Assembly: GCF_000802385.1 (NCBI RefSeq)
Contig: NZ_JTDN01000001.1
Location: 1,371,501 to 1,435,500 of the forward strand
Length of the DNA stretch: 64,000 nt
From: Croceibacterium mercuriale
Lineage (GTDB): Bacteria; Pseudomonadota; Alphaproteobacteria; Sphingomonadales; Sphingomonadaceae
Direction: 5' to 3'
Shown piece by piece: positions 16,114-26,507 of this stretch. The translations under genes were made by a program, and so were the position numbers. Position 1 is the first letter of the stretch; the number at the start of each line of letters is the position of its first letter. The notes beneath the pieces were generated by a model. That model was given only the letters and a program-made list of their open reading frames with translations. It was not told the origin of the DNA and made no database searches.

Positions 16114-17502
16114 CTAGCGACTGGTGCCGTCGATGCGATCGAGCAGACGGCCCAGTCGCCCGCGACCATAGGTAAGCGCGCCATACAGCGCGACCATCCA
16201 GCGGGTCGGCGTCTGGTAGATGGCACGGTCGCCATTCCTGAGCGACATGGCAAACAGCCGATGGCTTGCCCAGCTGATGGTACGGCGCATGGCATAGACC
16301 GCGCGCCGGCGCCGCGGCACGCCGGCTGTTGCCGGTGCAACCCGTTTGACCGGCATCAGTCCTTCAGCACGGGACCTGTGCGCCAGCCGCCAGGCCAGCC
16401 CTTCGCGCCGGTGGCGGAAGCCCGCTGCCTGCGTGTCGGCCACAAAGTTTGTATCCACCTCCTCCAGCGCCAGCCGCCCATCGCCGATCGCCTCGTTCAC
16501 GATGGCGAGCAGTTGGGGGGAGCGGGTCACCACCACGTTGGTGCCGCGTCCGTCACTGGAATACGGCTCCACCCAAGCATCGCCGAAGGAGATGTCGGCG
16601 GTTTCCGCCACCACATCGTCGCAGAAATTGCAGGCGCTGTTCTGGAAGAAGCCGGAGCCCCAATCCCCCTCCACCAGGTGCCACCAGTCCTGTTCGACCG
16701 CATTGCCATCGCTCAGGGAGAGCTGCGTCCGGTACCAGTTGGCCGGTCGGTCGGCGTTCTTCACGCGGTAATTGACCGCCTTCACCGCCGCCGGCTCGGC
16801 CCCCATCTGTTGCGCGAAGCTGTCCACCAGCCGCGCGCTCTTCATGTGGCCGCAGAACAGCCCGAGCATGTGGGTCACCCGCGCCTCCAGCACTGGATCG
16901 TCGGCGCGCGCGAGGTGCACCGCCTTGATGAAGCACGGTATGCCGATCACGGCGTAGCGGCCGGGCACGCGACGGATCTCGTCCAGCACCTGCGCCATGT
17001 CCACGGGGTAGTACCGGCTCTTGGCCCCCTGCCCCAGCTCCTCCGCGGTACGCGAGATGCGGTAGCGGAACAGCCGGTCCTCGACGACACGATCCGATGG
17101 GGCAACGTGCGCTACGCCATCGACCAGCCCTCGCCTGAGCAGCTCCGCCGCGACCCAGCTGACCATCCCGCCGGAGGAGCCGTTATCGCGGAAGCCCGGT
17201 TCGGCCACATGCCCGACATGGCATTGCTCCACCCGCCCCAGGCGCGGATCAAGCACCGGTGCGGCCGGGAAGCGATCGGCAGCGATCACGTCCTCGTTCG
17301 CGGCGGTGGGAGAAAAGGGGCAGATCGCCGCCTGCCGTGCCGTCGGCTGGTGCAGCCAAGCCGGGGGTCCGTCGGGCTTCAGCTGCCCGAACTCGTCCCA
17401 TCCCATCGTGGCCGGTGCATCGCTGGCGCAGCCGCCGCAACCGATGCACAGGCCCGATGCGATAACGTCGCCCGGGCTGATGGCAGCCGGGAGATCAGCC
17501 AA
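16114..17502 (-). CDS. FrhB-like (F420 hydrogenase beta-type) iron-sulfur protein of glycan loci
   Basis: The roughly 462-aa protein has an N-terminal cluster motif CIGCGGC (C19, C22, C25) followed by an ICPF segment, then the FrhB/FdhB fold with GSSGGMVSWVAAELL, IGIPCFIKAVH, GLFCGHMKSA and CNFCDDVVAETADISFGDAW. Proteins of this fold transfer electrons to F420 in archaea, but many bacterial relatives lie beside polysaccharide pyruvyltransferases, as here, and act in glycan modification in an unknown way. The start is taken as TTG overlapping the end of the pyruvyltransferase gene; CTG six bases upstream is possible. No ATG gives the cluster motif without a long unrelated extension. The function is unproven. 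Confidence 0.78.
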   Translation of the reverse strand: MADLPAAISPGDVIASGLCIGCGGCASDAPATMGWDEFGQLKPDGPPAWLHQPTARQAAICPFSPTAANEDVIAADRFPAAPVLDPRLGRVEQCHVGHVAEPGFRDNGSSGGMVSWVAAELLRRGLVDGVAHVAPSDRVVEDRLFRYRISRTAEELGQGAKSRYYPVDMAQVLDEIRRVPGRYAVIGIPCFIKAVHLARADDPVLEARVTHMLGLFCGHMKSARLVDSFAQQMGAEPAAVKAVNYRVKNADRPANWYRTQLSLSDGNAVEQDWWHLVEGDWGSGFFQNSACNFCDDVVAETADISFGDAWVEPYSSDGRGTNVVVTRSPQLLAIVNEAIGDGRLALEEVDTNFVADTQAAGFRHRREGLAWRLAHRSRAEGLMPVKRVAPATAGVPRRRRAVYAMRRTISWASHRLFAMSLRNGDRAIYQTPTRWMVALYGALTYGRGRLGRLLDRIDGTSR

Positions 17503-18625
17503 GGACAGTGGCGAGAAAGGCGGAGGATTGCACCCGCATGTCCGACAGCCGATCGGTGACAGCCGGCGCCAGCGGTGTTTCCAGCAGGGTGCCGACACGC
17601 TCCGCCGCGTGCTCCTCCACCCGTCGGTCCCCGGTGCCGGCAACCTCCATCAGGTCGCGCAGCTTGTTGGCGCGATAGGACGAAGCGACGCAGGCGAATG
17701 GCCGGCCATTCAGCAGCGCGAACACGCAGCCATGGAAGAAGTTGGTCGCCAGGGCACTGGTCGCCGCCATCGCTTCCGCGAACTCCTGCGGCGATGCATC
17801 CAGCCATTGCTCATGCGCCCAGTCGTTGCGGTAGCCGATGCTAACCAGCCGCTGGCCCCGCGCATCGGCATGCGCCCGCACGGCCCGGGCGTACCAGTCC
17901 GGAAAGTTGTGGCCATAGACCAGAATGAAGGAGTCCATCGCCCGCTCCAGCCGGGCAACCGGGAACTGCAGCACCGGATCCAGCACCAGCGGCGCTTCCA
18001 GCCCGATGGCATCCCGCACCAATGCCTGCGCGTTGTGGTCCCGCACGGAGATGGCATCCAGTGCACCCAGCCGCTCGGCCCAGTCCGGGCCCAACCCGTT
18101 CGCGGCGTCATAATTGCCGAAGCTCGCGGCGTAGGACATCACGCGTCCGGCCCGCAGACCTTCCCCATAGAACGGCCGGCTGCCGCCGTACCACGGATGG
18201 TGCAGGTTCCAGACCTCGTCACTGCCGATCACGGCCGTGTCGACCCGGGGCATGGTATGCGGCTGTTCCAGCTCGAACGGGGCGGACAGCGGCAGGCGAT
18301 CCACCGCCTCCAGCAGCTTGCGCGCCTTGCGGCCGTAGGCGGACAGGTCGGATCGCGGCGACCGATGCGGCAGCAGCGGCTGGAAGGCGCAGCGCCATTC
18401 GCGCCGGCGGACTTCCTCGCTCTGATGGTCGAGCAGCACCGCCTGGTGCCCGCCCACACGGAGCCCTTCCACCAGGCTGCGTGCCTGCCAGTACGACCCA
18501 TAATTGATGCAGCGGTGAAAGGTCAGGACGCCGACCACGCCATCGCCCGCCCGTCCGGGCACGGCCGTAGTGGCTTGAAGGGGTCGTTCCCCGATCGTCT
18601 CGTCCAGCCAGCGCCCCATCGTCAT
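17495..18625 (-). CDS. Polysaccharide pyruvyltransferase family protein
   Basis: The 376-aa protein carries GVLTFHRCINYGSYWQARSL near residue 33 and VIGSDEVWNLHHP near residue 135, both hallmarks of the PF04230-type family. It also has SYAASFGNY and a later ATNFFHGCVFALLNGRPFA with the catalytic-site His. Family members move pyruvate from phosphoenolpyruvate onto a sugar as a ketal; some instead process cell-wall glycans or bacillithiol-like compounds. The gene overlaps the FrhB-like gene by a few bases and the two are clearly one unit. It faces the sugar locus, so it may decorate the same product, but it is on the opposite strand. Confidence 0.85.
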   Translation of the reverse strand: MTMGRWLDETIGERPLQATTAVPGRAGDGVVGVLTFHRCINYGSYWQARSLVEGLRVGGHQAVLLDHQSEEVRRREWRCAFQPLLPHRSPRSDLSAYGRKARKLLEAVDRLPLSAPFELEQPHTMPRVDTAVIGSDEVWNLHHPWYGGSRPFYGEGLRAGRVMSYAASFGNYDAANGLGPDWAERLGALDAISVRDHNAQALVRDAIGLEAPLVLDPVLQFPVARLERAMDSFILVYGHNFPDWYARAVRAHADARGQRLVSIGYRNDWAHEQWLDASPQEFAEAMAATSALATNFFHGCVFALLNGRPFACVASSYRANKLRDLMEVAGTGDRRVEEHAAERVGTLLETPLAPAVTDRLSDMRVQSSAFLATVLG

Positions 18626-18677
18626 CGGCGTCTAGACGCGCCGGACGATGCTTTGCAAGGCCCGTACCCGGGCATGA

Positions 18678-19319
18678 TCATCGGCCAAGGTAACGGCCGG
18701 GCTTGTGCCAAGCGATCAGGATCATGTTGATCGCCAGGATGCTGAGCGCCGACCAGCCGATCCGTTCGGGCGGGATCGCCAGCAGGGCGGAGCCGACGAT
18801 GAAGGTATCGACCAGCAGCTGGAACCGGCCCACGCTCCACCCGCGGGTGCGGTGGAGATACAGCGCCAGGGTGGTGATGCCCCCTGCCCCGCAATTGTGC
18901 CGCACCAGTGCCAGGATGCCCATGCCCGCACAGGTCCCGCCCGCCAGTGCGGCGAAGGCCGGGTGAACGTCGGCGATGTGGATCGCCTGCTGCGCGACGG
19001 CGGCGATGCCGAAGATCAATCCGCTGGCGACCACCGTCTTGATCACATACTCGCGCCCCAGCACCTGCCCGCCGAATGCCAGGAACGGCAGGCTGATCAG
19101 GAAGAACAGCGGACCCACGCCCAGCGGCAGGACATAGGACATCAGCAGGGCGATGCCCGCCACGCCCGCCGTCACGATGTTCGCGGCCTGCATCAGCACC
19201 AGCCCGACCGCCAGCAACGTGCAGCCCGTGATGATGGCGTAGATGTCCTCCAGCGGCGTATGCTCGTTGGGGTCGCGCAGCATGCCTTCGGGATCGAGCG
19301 GGTTGGTTTCGTTTGTCAC
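18678..19319 (-). CDS. YitT-family membrane protein, short form
   Basis: The protein, about 213 aa from the GTG chosen here, has five or six hydrophobic segments, starting TGCTLLAVGLVLMQAA and ending ALSILAINMILIAWH. The loops TAGVAGIALLMSY and NCGAGGITTLALYLHR are typical of the YitT/DUF161 family of inner-membrane proteins. The cytoplasmic DUF2179 domain found at the C-terminus of Bacillus YitT is missing. Starts at 19283 (ATG) or 19355 are also possible. Transport substrate is unknown. It lies upstream of the pyruvyltransferase pair on the same strand and is divergent from ettA. Confidence 0.75.
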   Translation of the reverse strand: MTNETNPLDPEGMLRDPNEHTPLEDIYAIITGCTLLAVGLVLMQAANIVTAGVAGIALLMSYVLPLGVGPLFFLISLPFLAFGGQVLGREYVIKTVVASGLIFGIAAVAQQAIHIADVHPAFAALAGGTCAGMGILALVRHNCGAGGITTLALYLHRTRGWSVGRFQLLVDTFIVGSALLAIPPERIGWSALSILAINMILIAWHKPGRYLGR

Positions 19320-19429
19320 GGGCGGGCCGCTACAGGACGGATGCCCTGCCGCCAAGCGGGTTGCCCCTGACGGCGCCAGCGCCTATTTGCCGGGCCAGTT
19401 CCCTTTACCTTTGTTCGAGATAGAGACGC

Positions 19430-21109
<1,680 letters not shown>

Positions 21110-21237
21110 TCTGGCACGCTGTTGCTTTTCGTTCAGATAACTAGCTGGTTCAGTTAACGGAAAGCCGACTCACTCTATCTCTCCTGTATCGGCCGCAGCC
21201 ACTCACGCGGCGCAACCGCATACGGGAGAGTTCAGCG

Positions 21238-22176
21238 ATGCGCGTGACAGACCTATTGAAGATGGTGGGCTATGCCGCACTTGCGGCAGGGCTAACCGTA
21301 CCCCCCGTTGCTGCACAGGCGCAGGACCGGGGCGACCGCCGCGGCGACCGGATCGAACGGCGCAGCGAGCAGCGTGCCGGCCGGATCGACCGCGGAAGCG
21401 AGCAACGTGCCCGTCAGGTTGATCGCAGCAGCGAGCGGCAGGCCCAGCGCATCGAGCGCCGGGGCGATCGCCAGGCACAGCAGAGCCGTGTCCAGGGCCG
21501 CTATGGCGAGGGCCGGCAGATCGACCGGCGTGCCGAAGCCGTGGCGCGCCGGGTGGAACAGGTCGGTGACCGCAACGCCCGCCGCATCGAACAGCGGGGC
21601 GACCAGCGGGCGAACCGGGTGGAACAGCGCGGCGATATCCGCGCTGACCGCGCCCGGGGCGAATGGAACGGCAATCGCCAGGACTGGAACCGCAATAATG
21701 GCAACCGGGCGGACTGGAACCGCAACGACCGTGGGAACGACCGCGACCGCTATGACAACCGCCGGAACGATAACCGCGGCTATGATCGCCGGAACGACAA
21801 TCGCAGATACGATGGGCGGCGCGACAATGACCGCCGTGGCAACTGGGCCGGCAATCGCAACGATCGGCGATGGGATCGCGGCTGGCGCAACGACAACCGG
21901 TACAACTGGTCCAATTACCGGAACTCCAACCGGGCGCTCTATCGTGGTGGCAGCTACTACTCGCCCTATCGCGACTGGTCGTATCGCCGGCTGAACATCG
22001 GTTTCACGTTGAACAGCCTGTTCTTCGGCAGCCGCTACTGGATCAACGATCCGGGGCAGTATCGCCTGCCGCCCGTCTACGGCCAGTATCGCTGGGTTCG
22101 GTATTATGACGACGTGCTGCTCGTCGACACCTATTCGGGCGAAGTGGTGGACGCGATCTACGACTTCTACTGGTAA
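21238..22176 (+). CDS. RcnB-like secreted protein with Arg/Asn-rich repeats
   Basis: The 312-aa protein has a signal peptide (about residues 1-28, ending VAAQAQ). Roughly 110 residues of degenerate R-I-x-R-R-x-E-Q-R-A repeats follow, with the look of a charged helix. Next is an Asn/Arg/Asp/Trp/Tyr-rich disordered part (residues 140-230). The C-terminal domain NIGFTLNSLFFG to YDDVLLVDTYSGEVVDAIYDFYW matches the RcnB/PF11776 fold found in periplasmic proteins. E. coli RcnB affects nickel/cobalt balance; for these long alphaproteobacterial forms the role is unknown. A GGGAGAG ribosome site lies 7 nt before the ATG. The upstream 128 bp hold a GTTCAG direct repeat and probably the promoter. Confidence 0.75.
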   Translation: MRVTDLLKMVGYAALAAGLTVPPVAAQAQDRGDRRGDRIERRSEQRAGRIDRGSEQRARQVDRSSERQAQRIERRGDRQAQQSRVQGRYGEGRQIDRRAEAVARRVEQVGDRNARRIEQRGDQRANRVEQRGDIRADRARGEWNGNRQDWNRNNGNRADWNRNDRGNDRDRYDNRRNDNRGYDRRNDNRRYDGRRDNDRRGNWAGNRNDRRWDRGWRNDNRYNWSNYRNSNRALYRGGSYYSPYRDWSYRRLNIGFTLNSLFFGSRYWINDPGQYRLPPVYGQYRWVRYYDDVLLVDTYSGEVVDAIYDFYW

Positions 22177-22213
22177 ACCGGCTTCTGCCGGTGCGAGTGG
22201 CCCGGCAGGGCGG

Positions 22214-22241
22214 AGCCTCCGGTCGGAAACGGCCGGGGGCT
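22214..22241 (+). terminator. Hairpin terminator after the RcnB-like gene
   Basis: A 12-bp stem (two G-U pairs) closes on a GAAA tetraloop and is followed by TTGCC. The T tract is weak, so termination may be partial and could allow readthrough into the oxygenase gene. Confidence 0.5.
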
Positions 22242-22286
22242 TTGCCGCTTGTCAGCGGGCTGCCTGGATGGAACAGGATGGCTGGC

Positions 22287-22976
22287 ATGAATGAAGATCC
22301 CGACCACCTGATCGACGAAAGCAACCACCCGGACAAGGCGCTGCTCCGCCGGATTGGCCGCACCCTGCGCGAACGGCTCGCCACCAACCCGGCTGCGTAC
22401 CGCATCCCGACCGAGAAAGCGGAACTGTGGGCGATAGGCGATGTCCTCTCGGCGGACGAGTGCACGCAATTGATGGCGATGATCGATGCCACCGCTACGC
22501 CTAGCGGCGCCTTCGGCACGCCGTATGAATCCGGCTACCGCACCAGCTATTCCGGCGATGTCGACGCCCACGCCCCGTTCGTAAAGCGCATCCAGCGGCG
22601 GATCGACGATCTGCTGGGGCTGGAGCCGGATACGGGCGAGACAATCCAGGGCCAGCGGTACGAGATCGGGCAAGAGTTCCAGCACCATACGGACTGGTTT
22701 CCGTCCAACACCGCCTACTGGGCGACGGAGCGCGCCCGCGGTGGACAGCGGGCGGTTACCGCGATGGTGTTCCTGAACCAGGTGGAAGGCGGCGGCACCA
22801 CCGACTTCCCGCGGCTTGACCTGTCCATCACCCCGGCACCGGGCGTGCTGCTGGTCTGGAACAATGCGAGGCTGGACGGCACCCCCAATCCGTGGACGAT
22901 CCACGCCGGCCGCCCCGTGACAGCCGGCGTAAAGTACATCATCACGAAATGGTATCGGGCTCGCCGCTGGCTGTAA
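22287..22976 (+). CDS. 2-oxoglutarate/Fe(II) dioxygenase, prolyl 4-hydroxylase-like
   Basis: The 229-aa protein belongs to the P4H-alpha-like dioxygenases. The iron ligands are visible as H134-x-D136 in HHTDWF and H206 in WTIHAGRPV, and K216 in GVKYIITKWYR would bind the 2-oxoglutarate carboxylate. Bacterial relatives hydroxylate proline in proteins such as EF-Tu, or free metabolites; the target here is not known. The ATG chosen has AGGATGG just upstream; a GTG at 22191 would add about 30 non-conserved residues. The 3' end overlaps lysK tail to tail by 35 bp. Confidence 0.85.
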   Translation: MNEDPDHLIDESNHPDKALLRRIGRTLRERLATNPAAYRIPTEKAELWAIGDVLSADECTQLMAMIDATATPSGAFGTPYESGYRTSYSGDVDAHAPFVKRIQRRIDDLLGLEPDTGETIQGQRYEIGQEFQHHTDWFPSNTAYWATERARGGQRAVTAMVFLNQVEGGGTTDFPRLDLSITPAPGVLLVWNNARLDGTPNPWTIHAGRPVTAGVKYIITKWYRARRWL

Positions 22977-24570
22977 GCGCTTCCGCGATCAAACTGCGGG
23001 TGCTGTCGATGCCGTACAGCGCGATGAAGCTGCCCATGCGCGGTCCTTGCGGCGATCCCAGCAGCGTCTCGTACAGGGCCTTGAACCAGTCGCGCAGGCT
23101 TTCGAAACCGAACTCCGGCTGCTTGCCGATCTCGTACACCATCGTCTGCAACGCTTCGGCATCCGCGTCGGGCGCCGCCGCAAGCTGCCGGTCCAGCTCA
23201 GTCAGAGCCGCCGCCTCGTCCGAGGTCGGCGCGCGCCGCTGCAGCGTGGGGGCGACGAAATCGCGGTTGTAGGCCAGCGCCGTGCTGACCAGAGTGTCCA
23301 GCTGCGGGTGCTGCGCCGGATCGGGGTCGGCGATATAATTGCCAAGATAGGACCAGACCTGCTCGCGCGTGGCCCCTGCCCCCAGCACGCCCACCAGGTT
23401 CAGCAGGAGGCCGTAAGTCACCGGCAGCGTGTCGCCCGCGCCGCCAGCCTCGCCGTTGGCGCGCAGCAGGTGCCACGCCGGATTACCCAGCTGCTGCTCC
23501 AGCGGCTGTTGCGCAATCTTGGCGCGGAACTGCCAGTACTCGTCCACGGCACGGGGAATCACCGCGTGGTGCAAGCTCTTGGCGCTCTTGGGATTGGGGA
23601 AGATGTAGAAGCCCAGCGATTCCTCGCTGCCATAGGTCAGCCAGTCCTCGATCGTCAGGCCATTGCCCTTGGACTTCGAGATCTTCTCGCCCTTCTCGTC
23701 CAGGAACAGCTCGTAGATCAGCCCTTCCGGTCGCCGGCCGCCCAGCACGGCGGCGATCTTGCCGGACTGGGTGACACTGTCGGTCAGGTCCTTGCCACAC
23801 ATCTCGTAATCGACGCCCAGCGCGACCCAGCGCATCGCCCAATCAACCTTCCACTGCAGTTTCGCCCGACCGCCCAGTACGGATTGCTCGACCATGCGGC
23901 CGTCATCCTCAAACCGGACGATCCCGGCCTCTGCGTCCAGCACCTCCACCGGCACCTGCAGCACCTGCCCGCTGGACAGGCTGATCGGCAGCACCGGAGA
24001 GTAGGTGCGCCGGCGCTCCTCCCGCAAGGTGGGCAGCATGACGTCCATGATCGCCTGATGGTGACGCAGCACGTTGCGCAACGCATCATCCAAGTCGCCG
24101 GCATTGTACCGGTCAGATGCGGAAACGAATTCGTAATCGAAGCCGAAGCGGTCCAGGAAGCTGCGCAACATCGCGTTGTTGTGGTGCGCGAAGCTTTCAT
24201 GCGTGCCGAACGGATCGGGAATGCGGCTGAGCGGACGGCCCAGATTGTCGGTCAGCATCTGCCCGTTAGGCACATTGTCGGGCACCTTGCGCAGACCATC
24301 CATGTCGTCGCTGAACGCCACCAGCCGGGTGGGCGCCGGCGTGCCATCCGTGCTGGCGACGATCTCGTAGGCGCGGCGGACCAGGGTGGTGCGCAGCACT
24401 TCCTGGAAGGTGCCGATATGCGGCAGGCCGCTGGGGCCGTAGCCGGTCTCGAACAGCACGGGCTGCCCGTCCGGCCGGCCGTTCGGATACCGCTTGAACA
24501 GCTTGATGGCCTCCTGGAAGGGCCAGGCCTTGGAGGTGCGGGCGGCGGCGATCAGTGCTTCGTCGAACAT
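22942..24570 (-). CDS. lysK: Lysyl-tRNA synthetase, class I
   Basis: This 542-aa enzyme charges tRNA-Lys. It is the class I (archaeal-type) form standard in Alphaproteobacteria, not the class II LysS. It has the HIGH-type motif GPSGLPHIGTF near residues 45-55 and the KMSKS-type motif KISKSKGNG in the middle, followed by the alpha-helical anticodon-binding half. The start used is MFDEAL, which matches the family; an ATG 12 codons earlier is less likely. Its last 35 bp lie inside the 3' end of the dioxygenase gene, so both share sequence for stop and tail. No other lysS is in the window. Confidence 0.93.
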   Translation of the reverse strand: MFDEALIAAARTSKAWPFQEAIKLFKRYPNGRPDGQPVLFETGYGPSGLPHIGTFQEVLRTTLVRRAYEIVASTDGTPAPTRLVAFSDDMDGLRKVPDNVPNGQMLTDNLGRPLSRIPDPFGTHESFAHHNNAMLRSFLDRFGFDYEFVSASDRYNAGDLDDALRNVLRHHQAIMDVMLPTLREERRRTYSPVLPISLSSGQVLQVPVEVLDAEAGIVRFEDDGRMVEQSVLGGRAKLQWKVDWAMRWVALGVDYEMCGKDLTDSVTQSGKIAAVLGGRRPEGLIYELFLDEKGEKISKSKGNGLTIEDWLTYGSEESLGFYIFPNPKSAKSLHHAVIPRAVDEYWQFRAKIAQQPLEQQLGNPAWHLLRANGEAGGAGDTLPVTYGLLLNLVGVLGAGATREQVWSYLGNYIADPDPAQHPQLDTLVSTALAYNRDFVAPTLQRRAPTSDEAAALTELDRQLAAAPDADAEALQTMVYEIGKQPEFGFESLRDWFKALYETLLGSPQGPRMGSFIALYGIDSTRSLIAEALTASGEPDTIS

Positions 24571-24719
24571 GAGCGTGCCTTTCGCGGATGCCGGCCAAGT
24601 CCGCAAGGGGCGGACCGGCTTGCAGCGGACGGGTGCGATGTGCGGCCGCGATCGCCCGGAGACTGGCGGAATCCAACGCGACGCTCAGGCTGGCAGTATG
24701 GACGTGCGCCCGTGTATAC

Positions 24720-25088
24720 CTACGCCGCCAGCGCGCCTGCCAACCGGTCGCGGATCGCCTGCAAGGATGTCCGCAACCGCACGTTTTCCGTCATGGACGC
24801 TGTCGAGGGCGTCGTCGCATGGACCTGATCGACCGGTGCGGCCTGCTCCTGTTCGATTGCACCCCGTGCACCCTTCAGGGTGTAGCCGGCCCGGTTGACC
24901 AGCGCATCGATCCGCATGACGAGCGCGACATCGTCGCTGCGGTAATAGCGCCGGCCACCGCTGCGCTTGAGCGGCTGCAGCATGGGGAACTGCTGTTCCC
25001 AGTATCGCAGCACGTGCTGCTTTACCCCCAGCATCGCGGAAAGCTCGCCAATGGTGCGCAGTGCGCCGGGTTCCTTGCCATCCTTCAT
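24720..25088 (-). CDS. MerR-family transcriptional regulator
   Basis: The 122-aa protein has an N-terminal winged-helix MerR domain (RTIGELSAMLGVKQHVLRYWEQQFPML to RRYYRSDDVALVMRIDALV). A short helix follows, with an Ala/Gln-rich C-terminus. No metal-binding cysteines are present. In many Alphaproteobacteria a MerR gene of this kind follows fabH-ihfA, as here (23 bp after ihfA), and it is probably co-transcribed from the rpmF/plsX operon. Its targets are unknown. Confidence 0.88.
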   Translation of the reverse strand: MKDGKEPGALRTIGELSAMLGVKQHVLRYWEQQFPMLQPLKRSGGRRYYRSDDVALVMRIDALVNRAGYTLKGARGAIEQEQAAPVDQVHATTPSTASMTENVRLRTSLQAIRDRLAGALAA

Positions 25089-25111
25089 GATCAGTCCCGG
25101 CCAGCGCCCCG

Positions 25112-25417
25112 TCAGGCAGCGCCGATGCGATCCTTCAGCTTCTGGCTTGCACGGAAGGTCATCACGCGGCGGGGCGTGATCGGCACTTCGATGCCGGTCT
25201 TGGGATTGCGCCCGACGCGTTCGCGCTTGTCACGCAGCACGAAGCTGCCGAAGCTGGAGATCTTCACATTCTGCCCTTCGGACAGTGCACAGCACATCTT
25301 GGCCAAGATAGCCTCGACCAGGTCGAGACTTTCGGCGCGGGACAGGCCCAGCTTGCGGTTCAACGTCTCGGCCAGATCAGCCCGCGTCAATGTGCCCACA
25401 GAACGCATCATGTGCAT
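25112..25417 (-). CDS. ihfA: Integration host factor subunit alpha
   Basis: The 101-aa DNA-bending protein has the HU/IHF fold: [22 protein letters not shown], then [28 protein letters not shown] with the DNA-intercalating Pro region, and [16 protein letters not shown]. It would pair with IHF-beta, which is not in the window. Of three near ATGs the first is used because GGGGGA lies 7 nt before it. Its place between fabH and merR is conserved in Alphaproteobacteria. Confidence 0.93.
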   Translation of the reverse strand: MHMMRSVGTLTRADLAETLNRKLGLSRAESLDLVEAILAKMCCALSEGQNVKISSFGSFVLRDKRERVGRNPKTGIEVPITPRRVMTFRASQKLKDRIGAA

Positions 25418-25541
25418 GCCATATTCCCCCGGAAAGTGCCGCAGTCCCCGCAGCTAACTTGCCCGAATCGGCATCCATGCGCAATAACGGCTTGGCGCGA
25501 ATCCGCTGCAACTGCTCACATTTGTCAGTCGTTGCAGCCGG

Positions 25542-26507
25542 TTATAGACGCAGCAGGCTGGCACCCCAGGTGAAGCCGCCGCCCATCGCCTCCAGCATGA
25601 CCAGGTCGCCATCCTTGATCCGGCCATCCTGCCGCGCCACGGCGAAGGCCAGCGGCACCGAGGCGGCGGAGGTATTGGCATGGCGGTCGACAGTCACGAC
25701 CATGCGCTCCATCGGCAGGCCCAGCTTGCGCGCGGTCGCGTCCAGGATGCGGAAATTCGCCTGATGCGGGACGACCCAGTCGATATCGGCCGGCTGGTGC
25801 CCGGTCTCGGCCAGCACCTCGGCCAGCACTTCGGCCAGGTTCACCACCGCGTGGCGGAACACTTCCCGGCCCTTCATCCGCAACTTGCCCACCGTGCCGG
25901 TGGTGGATGGCCCACCATCGACATGCAGCAGGCCGCGATGCTGGCCATCGGCATGCAGCCGCGTGGCCAGGACACCCGGTCCGTCCGGATCGGCCACCTC
26001 CTGCGCCTGCATCACGAAGGCGCCCGCGCCATCGCCGAACAGCACGCAGGTGGTGCGATCTTCCCAGTCCAGAATGCGGCTGAAGGTCTCCGCGCCGATC
26101 ACCAGCGCGGTTGTCGCCATGCCGGTACGCAGCATCGCATCTGCCGTGCCCAGCGCATAAAGGAACCCGGAACAGACCGCCGCAACATCGAACGCCGCAC
26201 CGGCGCAGCCAAGCTCGTGCTGCACCAGCGTGGCGGTGGCGGGGAATGTCTGGTCGGGTGTGGCAGTCGCCAGCACGATCAGGTCGACCGCGGCGGCATC
26301 GATGCCGGCATCCGCCAACGCAGCGCGCGCGGCGGCGATGGCCAGCGTGCCGGTGGTCTCGCCCTCGCCCGCAATGTAGCGCTGGGTGATGCCAGTTCGC
26401 TCGCGGATCCATTCGTCGCTGGTGTCCAGCTGCGCCGCCAGCTCGTCATTGCTGACCACCCGGCGGGGCAAGGCATGACCGACACCGCGGAAGACGGAGC
26501 GGATCAT
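25542..26507 (-). CDS. fabH: 3-oxoacyl-ACP synthase III
   Basis: The 321-aa condensing enzyme starts fatty acid synthesis by joining acetyl-CoA with malonyl-ACP. The catalytic triad is visible as C112 (AAVCSGF), H248 (VPHQAN) and N278 (HANTSAAS). The N-terminal [10 protein letters not shown] substrate loop and the final [12 protein letters not shown] are typical. The ATG overlaps the plsX stop (ATGA), so translation is probably coupled. It follows rpmF-plsX, the classical order. Confidence 0.95.
   Translation of the reverse strand: MIRSVFRGVGHALPRRVVSNDELAAQLDTSDEWIRERTGITQRYIAGEGETTGTLAIAAARAALADAGIDAAAVDLIVLATATPDQTFPATATLVQHELGCAGAAFDVAAVCSGFLYALGTADAMLRTGMATTALVIGAETFSRILDWEDRTTCVLFGDGAGAFVMQAQEVADPDGPGVLATRLHADGQHRGLLHVDGGPSTTGTVGKLRMKGREVFRHAVVNLAEVLAEVLAETGHQPADIDWVVPHQANFRILDATARKLGLPMERMVVTVDRHANTSAASVPLAFAVARQDGRIKDGDLVMLEAMGGGFTWGASLLRL

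Noticed and set aside
16114-17502. F420-dependent hydrogenase or formate dehydrogenase function
   Set aside because: No other hydrogenase, formate dehydrogenase or F420 gene is present, and the neighbour is a sugar pyruvyltransferase.
21340-21900. Repeats in the RcnB-like gene as a CRISPR array or satellite
   Set aside because: Repeats are degenerate, in frame and codon-based; there are no unique spacers and no cas genes.
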